NCBI GenBank assembly: GCA_034440635.1
Contig: JAOTON010002195.1
Location: 111,201-175,200 of the forward strand
Length of the DNA: 64,000 bases
Reading direction: 5' to 3'
Source of the DNA: Lepas anatifera
Lineage: Eukaryota > Arthropoda > Thecostraca > Lepadidae
Shown here in pieces: positions 11,237 to 20,798 of this stretch. Position numbers and translations under genes: made by a program. Position 1 is the first letter of the stretch. Every line of letters begins with the position of its first letter. The notes under the pieces were generated by a model. The model saw only the letters and a list, made by a program, of their open reading frames with translations. It was not told the origin of the DNA and did no database searches.

Positions 11237-13948
11237 TTAAAGGCATAAGCGGTTTGGGGGGCGGAGTATGTGTCGAGGCCTAAAATTGTATGGCATATGT
11301 CGGTCGACTGGTGGGTCTATATGCAGGGCCGGGTTGCGGCCAAACATTACTTCGTACTCGACTGGATCAGGCTCATCTCGGGCCTGGTCATCTCGGGCCT
11401 GGTCATCTCTGACCTGGTCCTCTGACTCATGCGAGCACGGGGGCTCGATATCTCTGCGAGGATTCGCAACAGGCTCTTCTGTGGGGCTCGTCATCGGCTC
11501 CACACAGTAATCAATATATTGTCGGAGGCGGCTAATGTGCACGCTCTGAACGTCCGACTCATTGTGAATGTGCCTAATTTCGGCATTGACTGGAGAAAGC
11601 ATCTCTATTATCCTATAAGGGCCACGGTTCTTTCGCAAAAGTTTGGCTGATCGGCCAACTGGCGTTGCCGGGACGTACAGAAAAACCAAATCATTGACCT
11701 TGAGGTCTTTGGTTCGCACGGACTGACTTTGATATTTTTCTTGTTTCTCCGCGGCTTGCTCGACGTATTTTTCTACTTGACGGTGTGCTCTATTCATTCT
11801 CTGGAGCATTTCTGTCTTGTAATTCTCAACGGATTCGTATGCGATCTGATCTGATTCTAAGACATCCGAGTTCGGAATTCTGATATCGTGCCCGTAGAGA
11901 AGATAGGCGGGTGTGTCACGTAATGTAGAATGGACGCGTGTACGTAACGAAAGTAATACGAATGGAAGCATCTCATCCCAATCACGGCAGTTCCTGTCGA
12001 CTAAATGGCTTAGCATAGAAGCGATTTGTTGGTTCTGCCGTTCGATACGTGAGTTCGTAGCTGGGTGGTAAGCCGATGTCTGGATCTTTGTGATGTTGAG
12101 CTGATCACATATTGATTTTAGCAGCTTGGATGTGAACTGGCTGCCTTGGTCAGTAAGGAGAGTGACAGGGGCACCAAATCGGCAGATGATTTCTTTCACA
12201 AATATCTTGCTAACGGTTTCGGCGGTTTGGTTGGTCATGGGAAAAAGCTCTGGCCATTTCGTAAACTCGTCCAAAATCGATAGAATGTACTTGTTTCCAT
12301 TGTATGTTTCGGTGAATGGGCCGATGATGTCCATACTAACCATTGAATGCGGTGCTTGGACTTTGGTGAAACGCTGTAGAGGCGGGTTTTCTGCGCAGCG
12401 ATGACTCTTCCGCTCAAAACATGATTGACATGACAGAACATAGCGACGAACATCACCGTACATGCCGAACCAAAAGAAACTTTGGCGAATCTTAGCATAC
12501 GTCTGTGAGATGCCTAAATGGGCACTGAATTTGGCGTTGTGGGCATGGTGCATGACGTAATTTCGCATCGGAAGAGGGACAACCAACTGTTCTACAACGT
12601 CGCGTGTGGCATCGGGAGGGTTAATGATAACGTGATACAAGAGCTGGTCTGAGCTGAGGTAAAAGTCTTGCAGCGAGTTGTGTCCACGTGAAGTAGTTCG
12701 TTCGCGGGGCTTTCCCATGAGTTGATCGATTATTGATTTGATCTGTTTGTCTGCCTGCTGTGTAGTTTTTATTTTTGGGCGGTCCCAAACTTCATCAGGG
12801 TCAATGTCAATGACATTGATGCCAGCAAGGAATTCTGTTGAACTTTGTTCAGCAATAGGTATGCGGGATAGTGTGTCAGGTTTTCCATGGAGCTTGCCTT
12901 TTACGTACCGGATTGTGAAGTTGTATTGGGACAGTTTGAGAGCCCAACGGGTCAAACATCCACCTGGGGAGGTACTTTTGAAGAGACCAACTAGGGGCAA
13001 GTGGTCTGTTAGGACGACGACAGGTTGACCGGCCAAATAAGTATGGAATTTTTCGAAGGAAAATACGATAGCTAGGGTTTCCTTCTCGGTGACGGAATAG
13101 TTCAACTCAGCCTTGTTGAAACTACGGCTAAGGTATGCGACAGGGCGTAAATTTTGTGATGAATCCATTTGTTCCAAGACGGCGCCGAGACAACTCTTTG
13201 ATGCGTCTGTACTCAGATAAAATTCGCGGTCGAATCTAGGAAGTCGTAACACAGGGTAACTGGTCAAGGCGGATTTCAATTTCTCGAACGATTCTTGACA
13301 TTCCGGGGACCAGTCGAAGGGAACACGGTCTTTGGTGAGGTTGCAGAGAGGTCGTGAGATATCAGCGCAAAATGGGATGTATCTGCGATAAAAATTCACG
13401 AATCCTAGGAATTGCTTGGCCTGTTTGGCATTCTTGGGTATGGGGTACGATTTCACGGCTTCTATTTTCTCAGGATCTGGGCGAATACCATCAGCGCTGA
13501 TTTGGAAGCCGAGGTATCTGATGGTAGGCTTGAAGAATTCGCATTTGGATGGTCTGAGGACAAAGTTGTGTTGCTGTAATCTCTGGAGAACTGTTTCGAG
13601 TTTTCGGAAATGGGATTCAACGTCGGATGAACCTAGAATTATATCGTCTACGTAGACGAGACAGATTTCTCCTTGGAGGCCAGATAGTGCAATTTGCAAT
13701 GCGCGGTTAAGTGCAGCAGAGCTACTTTGTAAGCCAAAGGGACAAGCTTTATACTGCCACTTTTTGGAATCTGCTGTGAAGGCAGTATACGGGCGACTGG
13801 AGGGGGTCAGTTTGACCTGATGGAATGACCTGAGAAGGTCAAGGGAGGAGAACAGGGATGCGCCAGATAATTCGTCCAAAAGAAATTGTAAATGAGGGGC
13901 TGGGTAGTTATCTGGGCGGATTTTGGCATTCAAGCGGCGTAAATCCAA
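11237..13948 (-). CDS. pol: Gypsy pol: reverse transcriptase, RNase H, integrase
   Basis: A 903-codon frame. The RT has the LDLLRSFHQ strand, the CPFGL motif and the catalytic YVDD (residues 99-102). RNase H follows with TDASKSCLGAVLEQ and a DHLPL motif. Integrase shows the zinc-binding HHCC arrangement (HHAHN...H, CQSC) and the catalytic D,D,E positions in VSMDIIGP, LLTDQGSQF and NSRIERQN, then a GPYRII module near the C-terminus. The first codons of RT lie in the preceding frame: a frameshift near 13985-13995 separates this frame from the protease frame, so this ATG is not the real start. Catalytic residues are all retained. Confidence 0.95.
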   Translation of the reverse strand: MDLRRLNAKIRPDNYPAPHLQFLLDELSGASLFSSLDLLRSFHQVKLTPSSRPYTAFTADSKKWQYKACPFGLQSSSAALNRALQIALSGLQGEICLVYVDDIILGSSDVESHFRKLETVLQRLQQHNFVLRPSKCEFFKPTIRYLGFQISADGIRPDPEKIEAVKSYPIPKNAKQAKQFLGFVNFYRRYIPFCADISRPLCNLTKDRVPFDWSPECQESFEKLKSALTSYPVLRLPRFDREFYLSTDASKSCLGAVLEQMDSSQNLRPVAYLSRSFNKAELNYSVTEKETLAIVFSFEKFHTYLAGQPVVVLTDHLPLVGLFKSTSPGGCLTRWALKLSQYNFTIRYVKGKLHGKPDTLSRIPIAEQSSTEFLAGINVIDIDPDEVWDRPKIKTTQQADKQIKSIIDQLMGKPRERTTSRGHNSLQDFYLSSDQLLYHVIINPPDATRDVVEQLVVPLPMRNYVMHHAHNAKFSAHLGISQTYAKIRQSFFWFGMYGDVRRYVLSCQSCFERKSHRCAENPPLQRFTKVQAPHSMVSMDIIGPFTETYNGNKYILSILDEFTKWPELFPMTNQTAETVSKIFVKEIICRFGAPVTLLTDQGSQFTSKLLKSICDQLNITKIQTSAYHPATNSRIERQNQQIASMLSHLVDRNCRDWDEMLPFVLLSLRTRVHSTLRDTPAYLLYGHDIRIPNSDVLESDQIAYESVENYKTEMLQRMNRAHRQVEKYVEQAAEKQEKYQSQSVRTKDLKVNDLVFLYVPATPVGRSAKLLRKNRGPYRIIEMLSPVNAEIRHIHNESDVQSVHISRLRQYIDYCVEPMTSPTEEPVANPRRDIEPPCSHESEDQVRDDQARDDQARDEPDPVEYEVMFGRNPALHIDPPVDRHMPYNFRPRHILRPPNRLCL

Positions 13949-13986
13949 AACAAAGCGTGGTTTAGAGGAAGGGTCTTTCTTGACAA

Positions 13987-15288
13987 CTACAATGGGAGAG
14001 TTATAGGACTCACAGAAGGTTCAATAATGTCGCTGTCGTAGAGTTTTTGGATATGGTCACGGAGCTCGTCGCGGTAAGCGAACGGTATTGGATATGGTTT
14101 CTGGTATACCGGAGTAGGATCATTGAGTTCAATCTTGTGGTCATAGACATCTGTACCTTTCAAGTCTGTGACGTCTTTTCCAAAAACGGATTTGTACTTC
14201 ATCAGCAATTCGATGAGACGTGGTTTGTGTTCTGGTGGTACACCAGACAAGTCAAAATCATCTGGAGTGATTGAACTACCGGATGCTTGGGTTGCATTTG
14301 CGGAAGTCGTAGTGTCTGATAATGACTCAGAATCTGTTGGTGGTGAGGATGTCACCGCAGTGGTGAGCAATCGAACAATGGATGCGATGCAGGCATGCTT
14401 GGGGAGGTGAAGAGGGGCAGAAGACGTATTGCACAAGCGAACAACGACGTGACGGGATTTGGAACCATTGATCCTGTTGATTGATCGTGCAACGAGAAGG
14501 TTTGAAGCGAATCGCTGGTGGGGATGTGATTTAACGAGAAAGAAATCGCTATTTTGGTCAGTAGGGAGGGTGTGAGACACCTTAGCCGGAATCATTAATT
14601 CAGATCTAGCGGGGATGGTGGTGTCCTTCGGGACATAGATGGAATGGCTGACTTCGTCGGTCGTAGGTGTGTCAGAATCAGTGTCATGAGAAGAAGAGAA
14701 AAGAGAATCATTGTCACTGTCGCTGGGTTTTGGCTTGGGGTTGTCATGTTTTTCGCGATGGCAGCGTCGTGAGCGATCGGATGATGAGCTAGTGCAGCCT
14801 GGATAAACTATCTTATCGTTAAATCTGAATCGAACTGATCGAGGCTGCTTGGGGACATTTGTGGAAACGGCTATCACATTTGGGACTGGGTCTACGAAAT
14901 ATGGTTCACGGGTCTTTGGGTTGTATCCAAAATTGTGTAAATGAATGAAATCTGCACCAAAAATGAGATCACACTGGGAGGTAAGTTTGTCATTCGTCAC
15001 AATGACATTGTGTGTGATTGTACAACCTGGGAACGACAGGGGCAAAATGAACGAGCCGTACAGAGAAAGGGGAGAGCCATTGACACCAACAACCTTGACA
15101 CGTGGTTTTTCTGGTTTGACAGAGCAGTTCAATTGATCGAAAGCAGATTTGGTCATGAGGGTAACAGAAGAGCCGGTATCATACAAAGTTCGAACAGGAA
15201 GGGAAGATATTTGAACATTGTCCAAAATGGGAGAATGGCCAATCAGTTTTGAATCAGCCACACTGGTGATAATTGCGTCCTGGGGGAG
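13987..15288 (-). CDS. pol: Gypsy pro and N-terminal RT
   Basis: An open frame with an aspartic protease active site YDTGSSVTLM near its start, followed by a hydrophobic flap-like region, a serine-rich linker, and at its end the lead-in to reverse transcriptase (IIEPSVSPI). It is in the same frame as gag and separated from it only by a TGA at 15289-15291, which suggests that protease-pol is made by read-through of the gag stop. The frame ends prematurely about 40 bp short of the RT frame at 13948, through a small indel. Confidence 0.85.
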   Translation of the reverse strand, partial: LPQDAIITSVADSKLIGHSPILDNVQISSLPVRTLYDTGSSVTLMTKSAFDQLNCSVKPEKPRVKVVGVNGSPLSLYGSFILPLSFPGCTITHNVIVTNDKLTSQCDLIFGADFIHLHNFGYNPKTREPYFVDPVPNVIAVSTNVPKQPRSVRFRFNDKIVYPGCTSSSSDRSRRCHREKHDNPKPKPSDSDNDSLFSSSHDTDSDTPTTDEVSHSIYVPKDTTIPARSELMIPAKVSHTLPTDQNSDFFLVKSHPHQRFASNLLVARSINRINGSKSRHVVVRLCNTSSAPLHLPKHACIASIVRLLTTAVTSSPPTDSESLSDTTTSANATQASGSSITPDDFDLSGVPPEHKPRLIELLMKYKSVFGKDVTDLKGTDVYDHKIELNDPTPVYQKPYPIPFAYRDELRDHIQKLYDSDIIEPSVSPITLPL

Positions 15289-16122
15289 TCAGTCCTGGCG
15301 ATGGGAACGCGCTGATGAGCGCTGCCGGGATGGTGAAGGAGATGGGGAACGGCTAGAACGCCGGGAATCGTGGGACGAGCAAGATGGAGAGCGATAGTAT
15401 CGACGGTCCGATGGTCGGCGTTCAGATGACGAACGCCGGTCTGAGTAGCGGTGTGGTGTGGGGTTTCGTGAGCGGGGAGGGTAAGATGACCGGTATCGCT
15501 GAGGACGGGAACTGGGGTGGTACCAATTGTTGGGTCGCCTATTGTTACAGGGGTTATAAAAACAACGCTGAGTAGGATGGTTTGTTTTATTGCAGATTTG
15601 GCACTGGGGACGCTGACTGGGTCGCCAGCGGGGTTGTGAAACTGCTTGCTGGGCTTGTGTAAGCTCCAGGGCCGCGAGGCGTGCGTTGATCTGTGAAATG
15701 TGATCATCTGAGGCTGGGGTAGGGGGAGGGACGTGGTTGATAGTTTCGGTAGGCTGGTCTGGTCTGTGTGTGAGCGACTCGTTCCGTTCTTCGGAACGTG
15801 CAGCGTCTAGAGCACGCGAGAAGGAGGGAGGATTTTGGGACATGACTAGTCGGCGGATCATTGGTGTACACAGTCCCTTTATGAACTGGGCACATAACGT
15901 TTGGTCTTTTAGTGCTTTAGTCTTCTCGTCTGTATCCCATTCAGTGAGCTGTTTGCCAAGGGATCGCAGGCGATCAGCATAGGCGGATACATATTCATTC
16001 GCTATTTGATGGCAAGTCATGAGATCTTGGAGACGGAGGGACATGGGACGGGAATCTACCGTAAATGCCTGTATAGCGAGTTTTTTAAAGTCTGATAACG
16101 TAGAACATGAACGGAGTTGCAA
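15289..16122 (-). CDS. gag: Gypsy gag, C-terminal part with CCHC zinc knuckle
   Basis: A 277-codon frame containing a retrotransposon gag capsid-like segment (helical, with LRLQDLMTCHQIANEYVSAY) and a nucleocapsid zinc knuckle CQICNKTNHPTQRC (C-x2-C-x4-H-x4-C). It ends in a long arginine/serine-rich tail that resembles SR-type RNA-binding tails. The N-terminal part of gag is in a different frame (16056-16319), so a frameshift lies between 16056 and 16122. The stop is TGA followed by CTC. Confidence 0.88.
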   Translation of the reverse strand: MQLRSCSTLSDFKKLAIQAFTVDSRPMSLRLQDLMTCHQIANEYVSAYADRLRSLGKQLTEWDTDEKTKALKDQTLCAQFIKGLCTPMIRRLVMSQNPPSFSRALDAARSEERNESLTHRPDQPTETINHVPPPTPASDDHISQINARLAALELTQAQQAVSQPRWRPSQRPQCQICNKTNHPTQRCFYNPCNNRRPNNWYHPSSRPQRYRSSYPPRSRNPTPHRYSDRRSSSERRPSDRRYYRSPSCSSHDSRRSSRSPSPSPSRQRSSARSHRQD

Positions 16123-16319
16123 ATTTTCACGGAGTATTTTTCGGGCTTGCCTTGGAATTTGGATTTAGCTACTTTGAGGGTAATATTATCAGGCCACTGG
16201 GCCAGCTGGGCTGTGTCCTCCAACTCGGTCAAAAAGTCATGAATGGGGATGCTGCCATCGTAGACAGGGATGAAATTGGCGAACGTAAAAATGTTTGCGG
16301 GAAGCGCATCACTAGGCAT
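16056..16319 (-). CDS. gag: Gypsy gag, N-terminal part
   Basis: This frame begins at the ATG at 16319 (MPSDALPANIFTFANFIPVY) and encodes the start of a Gypsy-type gag. The segment PVYDGSIPIHDFLTELEDTA resembles the matrix/capsid lead-in found in many metazoan Gypsy gags. The open frame extends upstream to 16388 but the internal ATG fits better. It loses register with the longer gag frame in the overlap at 16056-16122, so this copy of gag is broken. Confidence 0.7.
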   Translation of the reverse strand: MPSDALPANIFTFANFIPVYDGSIPIHDFLTELEDTAQLAQWPDNITLKVAKSKFQGKPEKYSVKICNSVHVLRYQTLKNSLYRHLR

Positions 16320-16444
16320 TGTGAGCTGAAAACCAGGGAGGCTCACACTGGAAAAGAAGGAAGAAATTGAAGGAAGATAATGTAGCAAGAATACGCTGGC
16401 AATAGGTAAAGTATCTTACCTTGTTGAAAGGAAGCGTCGGTTGA

Positions 16445-16459
16445 CCAGCGCTGCCACCA
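16445..16459 (-). promoter_or_regulatory. Primer binding site, tRNA-Leu-like
   Basis: One base inside the 5' LTR the minus strand reads TGGTGGCAGCGCTGG. This is complementary to the 3' end of a leucine tRNA (ending CGCTGCCACCA) apart from one position. tRNA-Leu priming is common in Gypsy elements. Confidence 0.7.
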
Positions 16460-16460
16460 G

Positions 16461-16722
16461 TGTTGTGATGTGAACCAAGCGAGACCCAGAAGCAGAATGA
16501 GTGTATTTTAACCAAAGCCATCCTAGATTAAATAGTGCCGGGGGATGACGCCCGATGAGTCGCGTGGGTGGAGAAGATCGATGTTAGCTGCTGGCAGAGT
16601 AAATGGTTGGCGCGTGGCTTCGCCACTGGACACGTGGGGGTTCAGTGTCCCTGTCTTCGGTCGATATCTCCGTGCCAGGCCACCACTGCACAGCGCCTAC
16701 ACCCACGCTCTCACATATCACA
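16461..16722 (-). repeat. 5' LTR of the Gypsy element
   Basis: 262 bp, same ends as the 3' LTR, followed by AAAG at 16723-16726. Differences from the other LTR are a handful of single substitutions, for example CATCCTAG against CATTCTAG. Confidence 0.93.
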
Positions 16723-16769
16723 AAAGGGAGTCAGTTAGGCTTGAGCTAGGGCAGGACGCTAAATCCTGT

Positions 16770-16884
16770 ATCCGGGTGGGCTCGAACCTGCGACACTTTG
16801 CACAATACAGAATGCTGTGGGCCAAGCCGAGCGTGCGTGCTGACTGACTACGCGCGCTGTCCGACTGCGCCGCCGATACCCCAC
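16770..16884 (-). repeat. tRNA-derived SINE head
   Basis: On the minus strand an A-box-like CGGCGCAGTCGGA (16860-16872) is followed about 75 nt later by the B-box GGTTCGAGCCC (16778-16788), the two-part internal promoter of a tRNA-type RNA polymerase III gene. The arms do not form a clean cloverleaf, so this is a SINE or tRNA relic rather than a working tRNA gene. Confidence 0.65.
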
Positions 16885-17771
16885 ATGTCGAGCGTCATAC
16901 CGGTATACTGTAGAGACAAAGTGGCCAGGTAACGATAATCTGATAACTTGATACACTCATGTGTACAGTTTTCGTCAAACTATTGTACATAACATGTATA
17001 TTGTATATAAAAAATACTGTGGCATCAAGCACTGCGCAATATATCAAAAGTGAATACTTGATAAGGCTGTCCTCGTCCGGGGACGATTATGTCCGATCTA
17101 AAATGCGTTGTGGTGCCTGCCGCCAGACTTGAACGCGGACGTTTTAATCTCCTGTCGTGTCTTTTTAAAACATACTTTTATGTGTAGGTGCGAATACATG
17201 TCATGGCTACAAGTATGGTGCGATAAAATTTATTGTACAATTTTTTTCCAAAATGTTATGAAGAAGTCATCTGGGACCACAAGTTCCGTCATATTGTTTA
17301 AGTATGCAATGGGATAGTGCTGGGTTACCCCGAGTTTATGCTATAGTAGACCAGGATTGCTGTGTCGTTTTTAGTTTAGTTCACGGCTCCTGGGTGGGAG
17401 TTTGACACACAGACCAGCCTGCATTCAATGCAATGGTGAAATTGTAATGTATTTGGATGAAAAATCAGCTACGTATTATTTGTTGTATACGGCGCCGTAA
17501 AAATAGCATTGTATTAGCGAGCTGGTGATACCAATGTTTTGGATGTGTACCAATTTGTACCAGGTCACCACTGATGGTCCAAGACATTGTTCAAATATGA
17601 TTTGTCTCATGTCTATTCCCGATCAATCATATTTATGGTGACCGTTGTAATGTGTCTGACCCAAAAATCAGTGTTAAATGTCCCGGAACACATTTGTTTC
17701 GACCACTTACCCTTGGAGCGGCGGCCGCTGTTAGAGTGCTGTGACTGACGGTTCGCCTTCCTGGTGCGCAG
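16885..17771 (+). other. PHM intron remainder
   Basis: AT-rich intronic DNA between the SINE and the next exon. Nothing else is recognised. Confidence 0.6.
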
Positions 17772-17917
17772 ACAGCCGAAGGCGGCGGGCGTGCTGCTGA
17801 TGGGAACCTCCGGCATCCTCTTCCCCAACACGGTGGACTACATGGAGACTGCCTGCGATATCGAGGAGGACAAGGTCATCCACCCCTTCGCCTTCCGCAC
17901 GCACACCCATGCACTCG
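17772..17917 (+). CDS. Phm: PHM exon with the HTH copper(M) ligands
   Basis: The exon lies between CTGGTGCGCAG (ends 17771) and ACTCG|GTGAGC. It starts in phase 2, joining the previous exon as T-P-Q-P, and ends in phase 1. It encodes KAAGVLLMGTSGILFPNTVD and later HPFAFRTHTHALG. The R-x-HTH-x-LG motif carries His242 and His244 of the rat enzyme, two of the three ligands of the CuM site where substrate is hydroxylated. A conserved cysteine (ETACDI) precedes it. Codons here are GC-rich, unlike the surrounding intron. Confidence 0.95.
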
Positions 17918-18504
17918 GTGAGCAGAGAAGGGAAACACTGAAGCTTGTTACTTTTGCCGATTCATCGGGATATAACTGCCAAAACAGAAATGTTAACGGA
18001 GGTGAAAATTACAAATATGACCGAGAAATCATGTAAAAACTTGGCCGAACGGACCAGCAATCCACTAGTTCGTAATAATTAATTATATAATGATAGTAAG
18101 GTACGCAAAATTGGTTTTATCAATTGAAACTTTACAGCAAATTGGTCTAGAATGGTGTTAGAACTCAATTAAACTCATTATTATGTGGAAATGAAATCAT
18201 TTTTGTACTTCATGCACCACGCGAATACAGTCACATGGTACATACTTTTATATTATCATGGTGTCCCTCAGAGAAGAATCATATTCGAGTTGTCAAAATT
18301 CCCTACATTTATGATAGACATACTTGTATCATGTCTACAGCTGTATATGGGGGCTATACGACCGCAGAGGTTGGCACGCCCTTAAGCCCCAATAATCAAT
18401 AAATCAATCAATCACAGCTTCATAAGCAAACCACTGCTCCCCCGGAGGAGAGCACTGTTTTCACACTCGCCTGTGGCCCGATTTACCCCGCTTTTGACCT
18501 TCAG
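17918..18504 (+). other. PHM intron, 587 bp
   Basis: Short AT-rich intron with GTGAGC donor and CTTTTGACCTTCAG acceptor. No other feature was seen. Confidence 0.8.
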
Positions 18505-18644
18505 GACAGGTGGTGTCGGGCTGGAAGGTGCAGTACAAGAACGGGGGCTACCAATGGACGCTGATCGGTAAGATGAACCCGCAGCTGCCGCAGATGTTCT
18601 ACCCGGTGCTGGACGACATCACGTTGACCAAGGGCGACATCGTG
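18505..18644 (+). CDS. Phm: PHM exon, central CuM domain
   Basis: A 140-bp exon after TTTTGACCTTCAG, ending GACATCGTG|GTACGT, starting in phase 1 and ending in phase 0. It encodes GQVVSGWKVQYKNGGYQWTL, then IGKMNPQLPQMFYPV and LTKGDIV. This matches the conserved PHM stretch in which G-x-W-x-LIG-x-x-PQLPQ-FYPV is almost invariant and follows the HTH ligands. The next family segment, an R-C-x-y region leading to the DEMCN motif, is not encoded directly downstream, so a further exon is expected in the following intron. Confidence 0.94.
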
Positions 18645-19214
18645 GTACGTATCATGGGCCGCTTGGTAGGACCGTGTATGAGCTGGGCAGTTCGACGAGC
18701 GGCTCTAATTCTGGATAGCTTGTGGAGTAGGGCAATTAACGTAGCTCTTGTGAAATAGTTCTACCTTTTTGTACCAGTGCGATGACAAGTAGCCTAATGG
18801 CACTTTGCAGTGAACATCTTAGCTTCAAAGACGCAGCCTCATCCACAGCGCACCGTAAAGCACGGGATTTTGTTTCCTATAAGCTGGGCATCATTTATGG
18901 TGCCCGGCCCATTTGATGGTATCCCCTGGAGACTAGTGCCTTTTTAGGCGGGCAAAAACGCAAGCCTGCTCCTCGTTGAGTGATAGCCATGCTGGCCTTA
19001 GATGAAGGCAGTATGGGCTCCTTTCGAAATCTATCTTTCCTTTAAGAAGAAAAAGAGTGTCTAAGAAAACGAAAGAGTCCACTGGAATTAAGTGGTCGTG
19101 GGAGCTCCAAGCAGTTTCCTTTCGTGTTTCCCAGTAAAAATAAGTGAACAATTATCTGCTGTGGCAGCGGTTTGTCAGAAAATTAATTTGGGTTTGAATA
19201 AGTAATTATAAGAA
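18645..19214 (+). other. PHM intron, no further feature
   Basis: Intronic sequence between the donor at 18645 and the TTAA element. The frame that reads on from the exon to 18758 is intron read-through. Confidence 0.6.
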
Positions 19215-20250
19215 TTAACCCTCGCCCCACCGGGGGGCCATCGATGGCCCCCCTAAGTTTTTTCCGGGATAACAGAAAAACGACGAAGCGCAGCACCGCG
19301 GTTGAGGGCTCTACCTCTCACTGCATCATTTTCCCATCATCCCTGAAATTTTTTACCCGGGGTCACCCAAGGTCAGGTCACCAGACGAGGTCAACCAAGG
19401 TCACCTCACTTCACCTTTAGAGCTCTGTAAGAGCTACATTTCAAAGTCGATCGATTTGAAACTTCCTACACTTCATGACCCCTCCAGGGTCTACAAGGTG
19501 TATATCCGGGATTTTTCGATTTCGTGCCCTGAGGTCAGGTCACGAGGCGACCTCTCCCATTGGAAAAGCATGGGGAAAAGCTATTTCATAATATAAAAGC
19601 CACAAAAATGATTGCAAATACTCAGACTGCTCAGAACAACGTTTTTGGACACCCTTTCACGGATCCCAGGGGTCATATTTTCCCTTTGACTTTTCCAAGG
19701 TCATCCAAGGTCACCAGAGTTCAAAAACAGTATTTTGACAATAACTTTTGACCTAATTGAGCTAGAGCGGTGAAACAAACACCATCGTGTTTGTCTTGTC
19801 ACTGGCTTTTATTTGATATACGGCAAAGTCACTTTTTGACCTTTCGTGACCTCAGGTCATATTAGGTCACGAGGTGACCTCTGGCGGTCAAACCACTGGC
19901 GGGAGGTCTTTACGTTCCACATAGCGGAAAAAGTACTGGCAATTTGCTATCAAATTTACTTTGCCAGGCCTCAATAGCTCTAATGACATAAGAGTTATGC
20001 CCAGTTTGCTTAATCATTGCATATTTGAGTGAAAATAGCCGATCTTGACCTAATTTGGCCTCTGGAGGTCAAACCATTGACCTGAGCACTAAAACATGCG
20101 AAGTAATTTCTTACTGAATTCACGCGAGCTTTCTATTGCACTTTGCAGATTTGCGCTAACGCCCATATTTTCGGAGTTAGAGAGGGGGGCCATCGATGGC
20201 CCCCGGTGGGGCGAAGGTGGCGCCGGACCCCCCGGTGGGGCGCGGGTTAA
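19215..20250 (+). mobile_element. TTAA-bounded nonautonomous DNA element, copy 1
   Basis: A 1.04-kb element starting TTAACCCTCGCCCCACCGG and ending GGGGCGCGGGTTAA. Both ends carry the 20-bp perfect palindrome GGGGGCCATCGATGGCCCCC a short way in. TTAA at both borders fits the piggyBac or Kolobok class. The interior has no coding capacity but is densely packed with AGGTCA/TGACCT hexamers. A second copy lies inverted at 28203-29235. The right end carries an extra partial repeat of the terminal GGTGGGGCG block. Confidence 0.85.
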
Positions 20251-20477
20251 CATTCCTCTAACTGTTAGGGCTAAACCACGCACCATTTCTAAGGTGCGTA
20301 GGGATTCTAGGGTTCCAGGGTCCAGCTTCTAGCTGATTCACATCCTACAGGAGATTGCGAGGGTCAAATCATGCCTTATATATGGTACTAAAAACTTATA
20401 CACAAAAATCCTCGGGAATGTGTATACGTCTTTGATGACATTTGTGTGTATTCTGTGATGTTTCAAAGTCTACTGAA

Positions 20478-20798
20478 CTAGTTCAGAGGCTTCATTACGT
20501 GCTTTTGTTCCGGCAGGCGGCCAGATGCACAATGGAGAATTATCGAGGTCGGATCACAAGGGTTGGGTAAGCAAGCGCAACTTTTTTCTGCCTTGTATTT
20601 GTCGCCGTTATTGTAGCTGATTTGTCCATGCCGGCTTTTGGCTTCTTGCTTGGGGTGATGGATTTCTAAGACCAATGTGCAGTGGTGTTGGGGAGAGGAT
20701 CTGGCTTCTGTTGAGCATTTAATGATACGTCGAAGATGTGTGTTAAAAGACCTTCTAAAGCAAAAAGGACGGTCACACTTGAAACACCTGTGGTTCAA
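20478..20798 (-). pseudogene. Possible orphan C2HC zinc-finger exon
   Basis: The frame begins after a possible CCACAG acceptor and reads CFKCDRPFCFRRSFNTHL, then RRIIKC: spacing C-x2-C-x3-F-x5-F-x2-H-x6-C. That is close to the C2HC fingers of BTB zinc-finger alternative exons of arthropods (lola type), although the H-to-C distance is longer. The rest of the frame is featureless. It may be a decayed or captured exon, or chance. Confidence 0.3.

Larger units (their letters stand above)
6066..16722 (-). mobile_element. Full-length Ty3/Gypsy LTR retroelement with envelope, antisense in a PHM intron
   Basis: The element is 10.66 kb, bounded by two 262-bp LTRs that differ at about five positions by eye (about 98 percent identity), and flanked by AAAG. 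Read on the minus strand the order is 5' LTR (16461-16722), primer site, gag, protease, RT/RNase H/integrase, envelope, a 2.2-kb 3' region, polypurine tract and 3' LTR (6066-6327). The protease-RT-RNase H-integrase order is that of Gypsy/Metaviridae. Gag, pol and env are each interrupted by frameshifts, so this copy looks recently inserted but coding-defective. It is antisense to PHM, the orientation usually tolerated in introns. Confidence 0.93.

Noticed and set aside
18645..18758. Extension of the PHM exon past 18644
   Set aside because: The frame continues but loses family similarity at once, and a good GTACGT donor is present at 18645.
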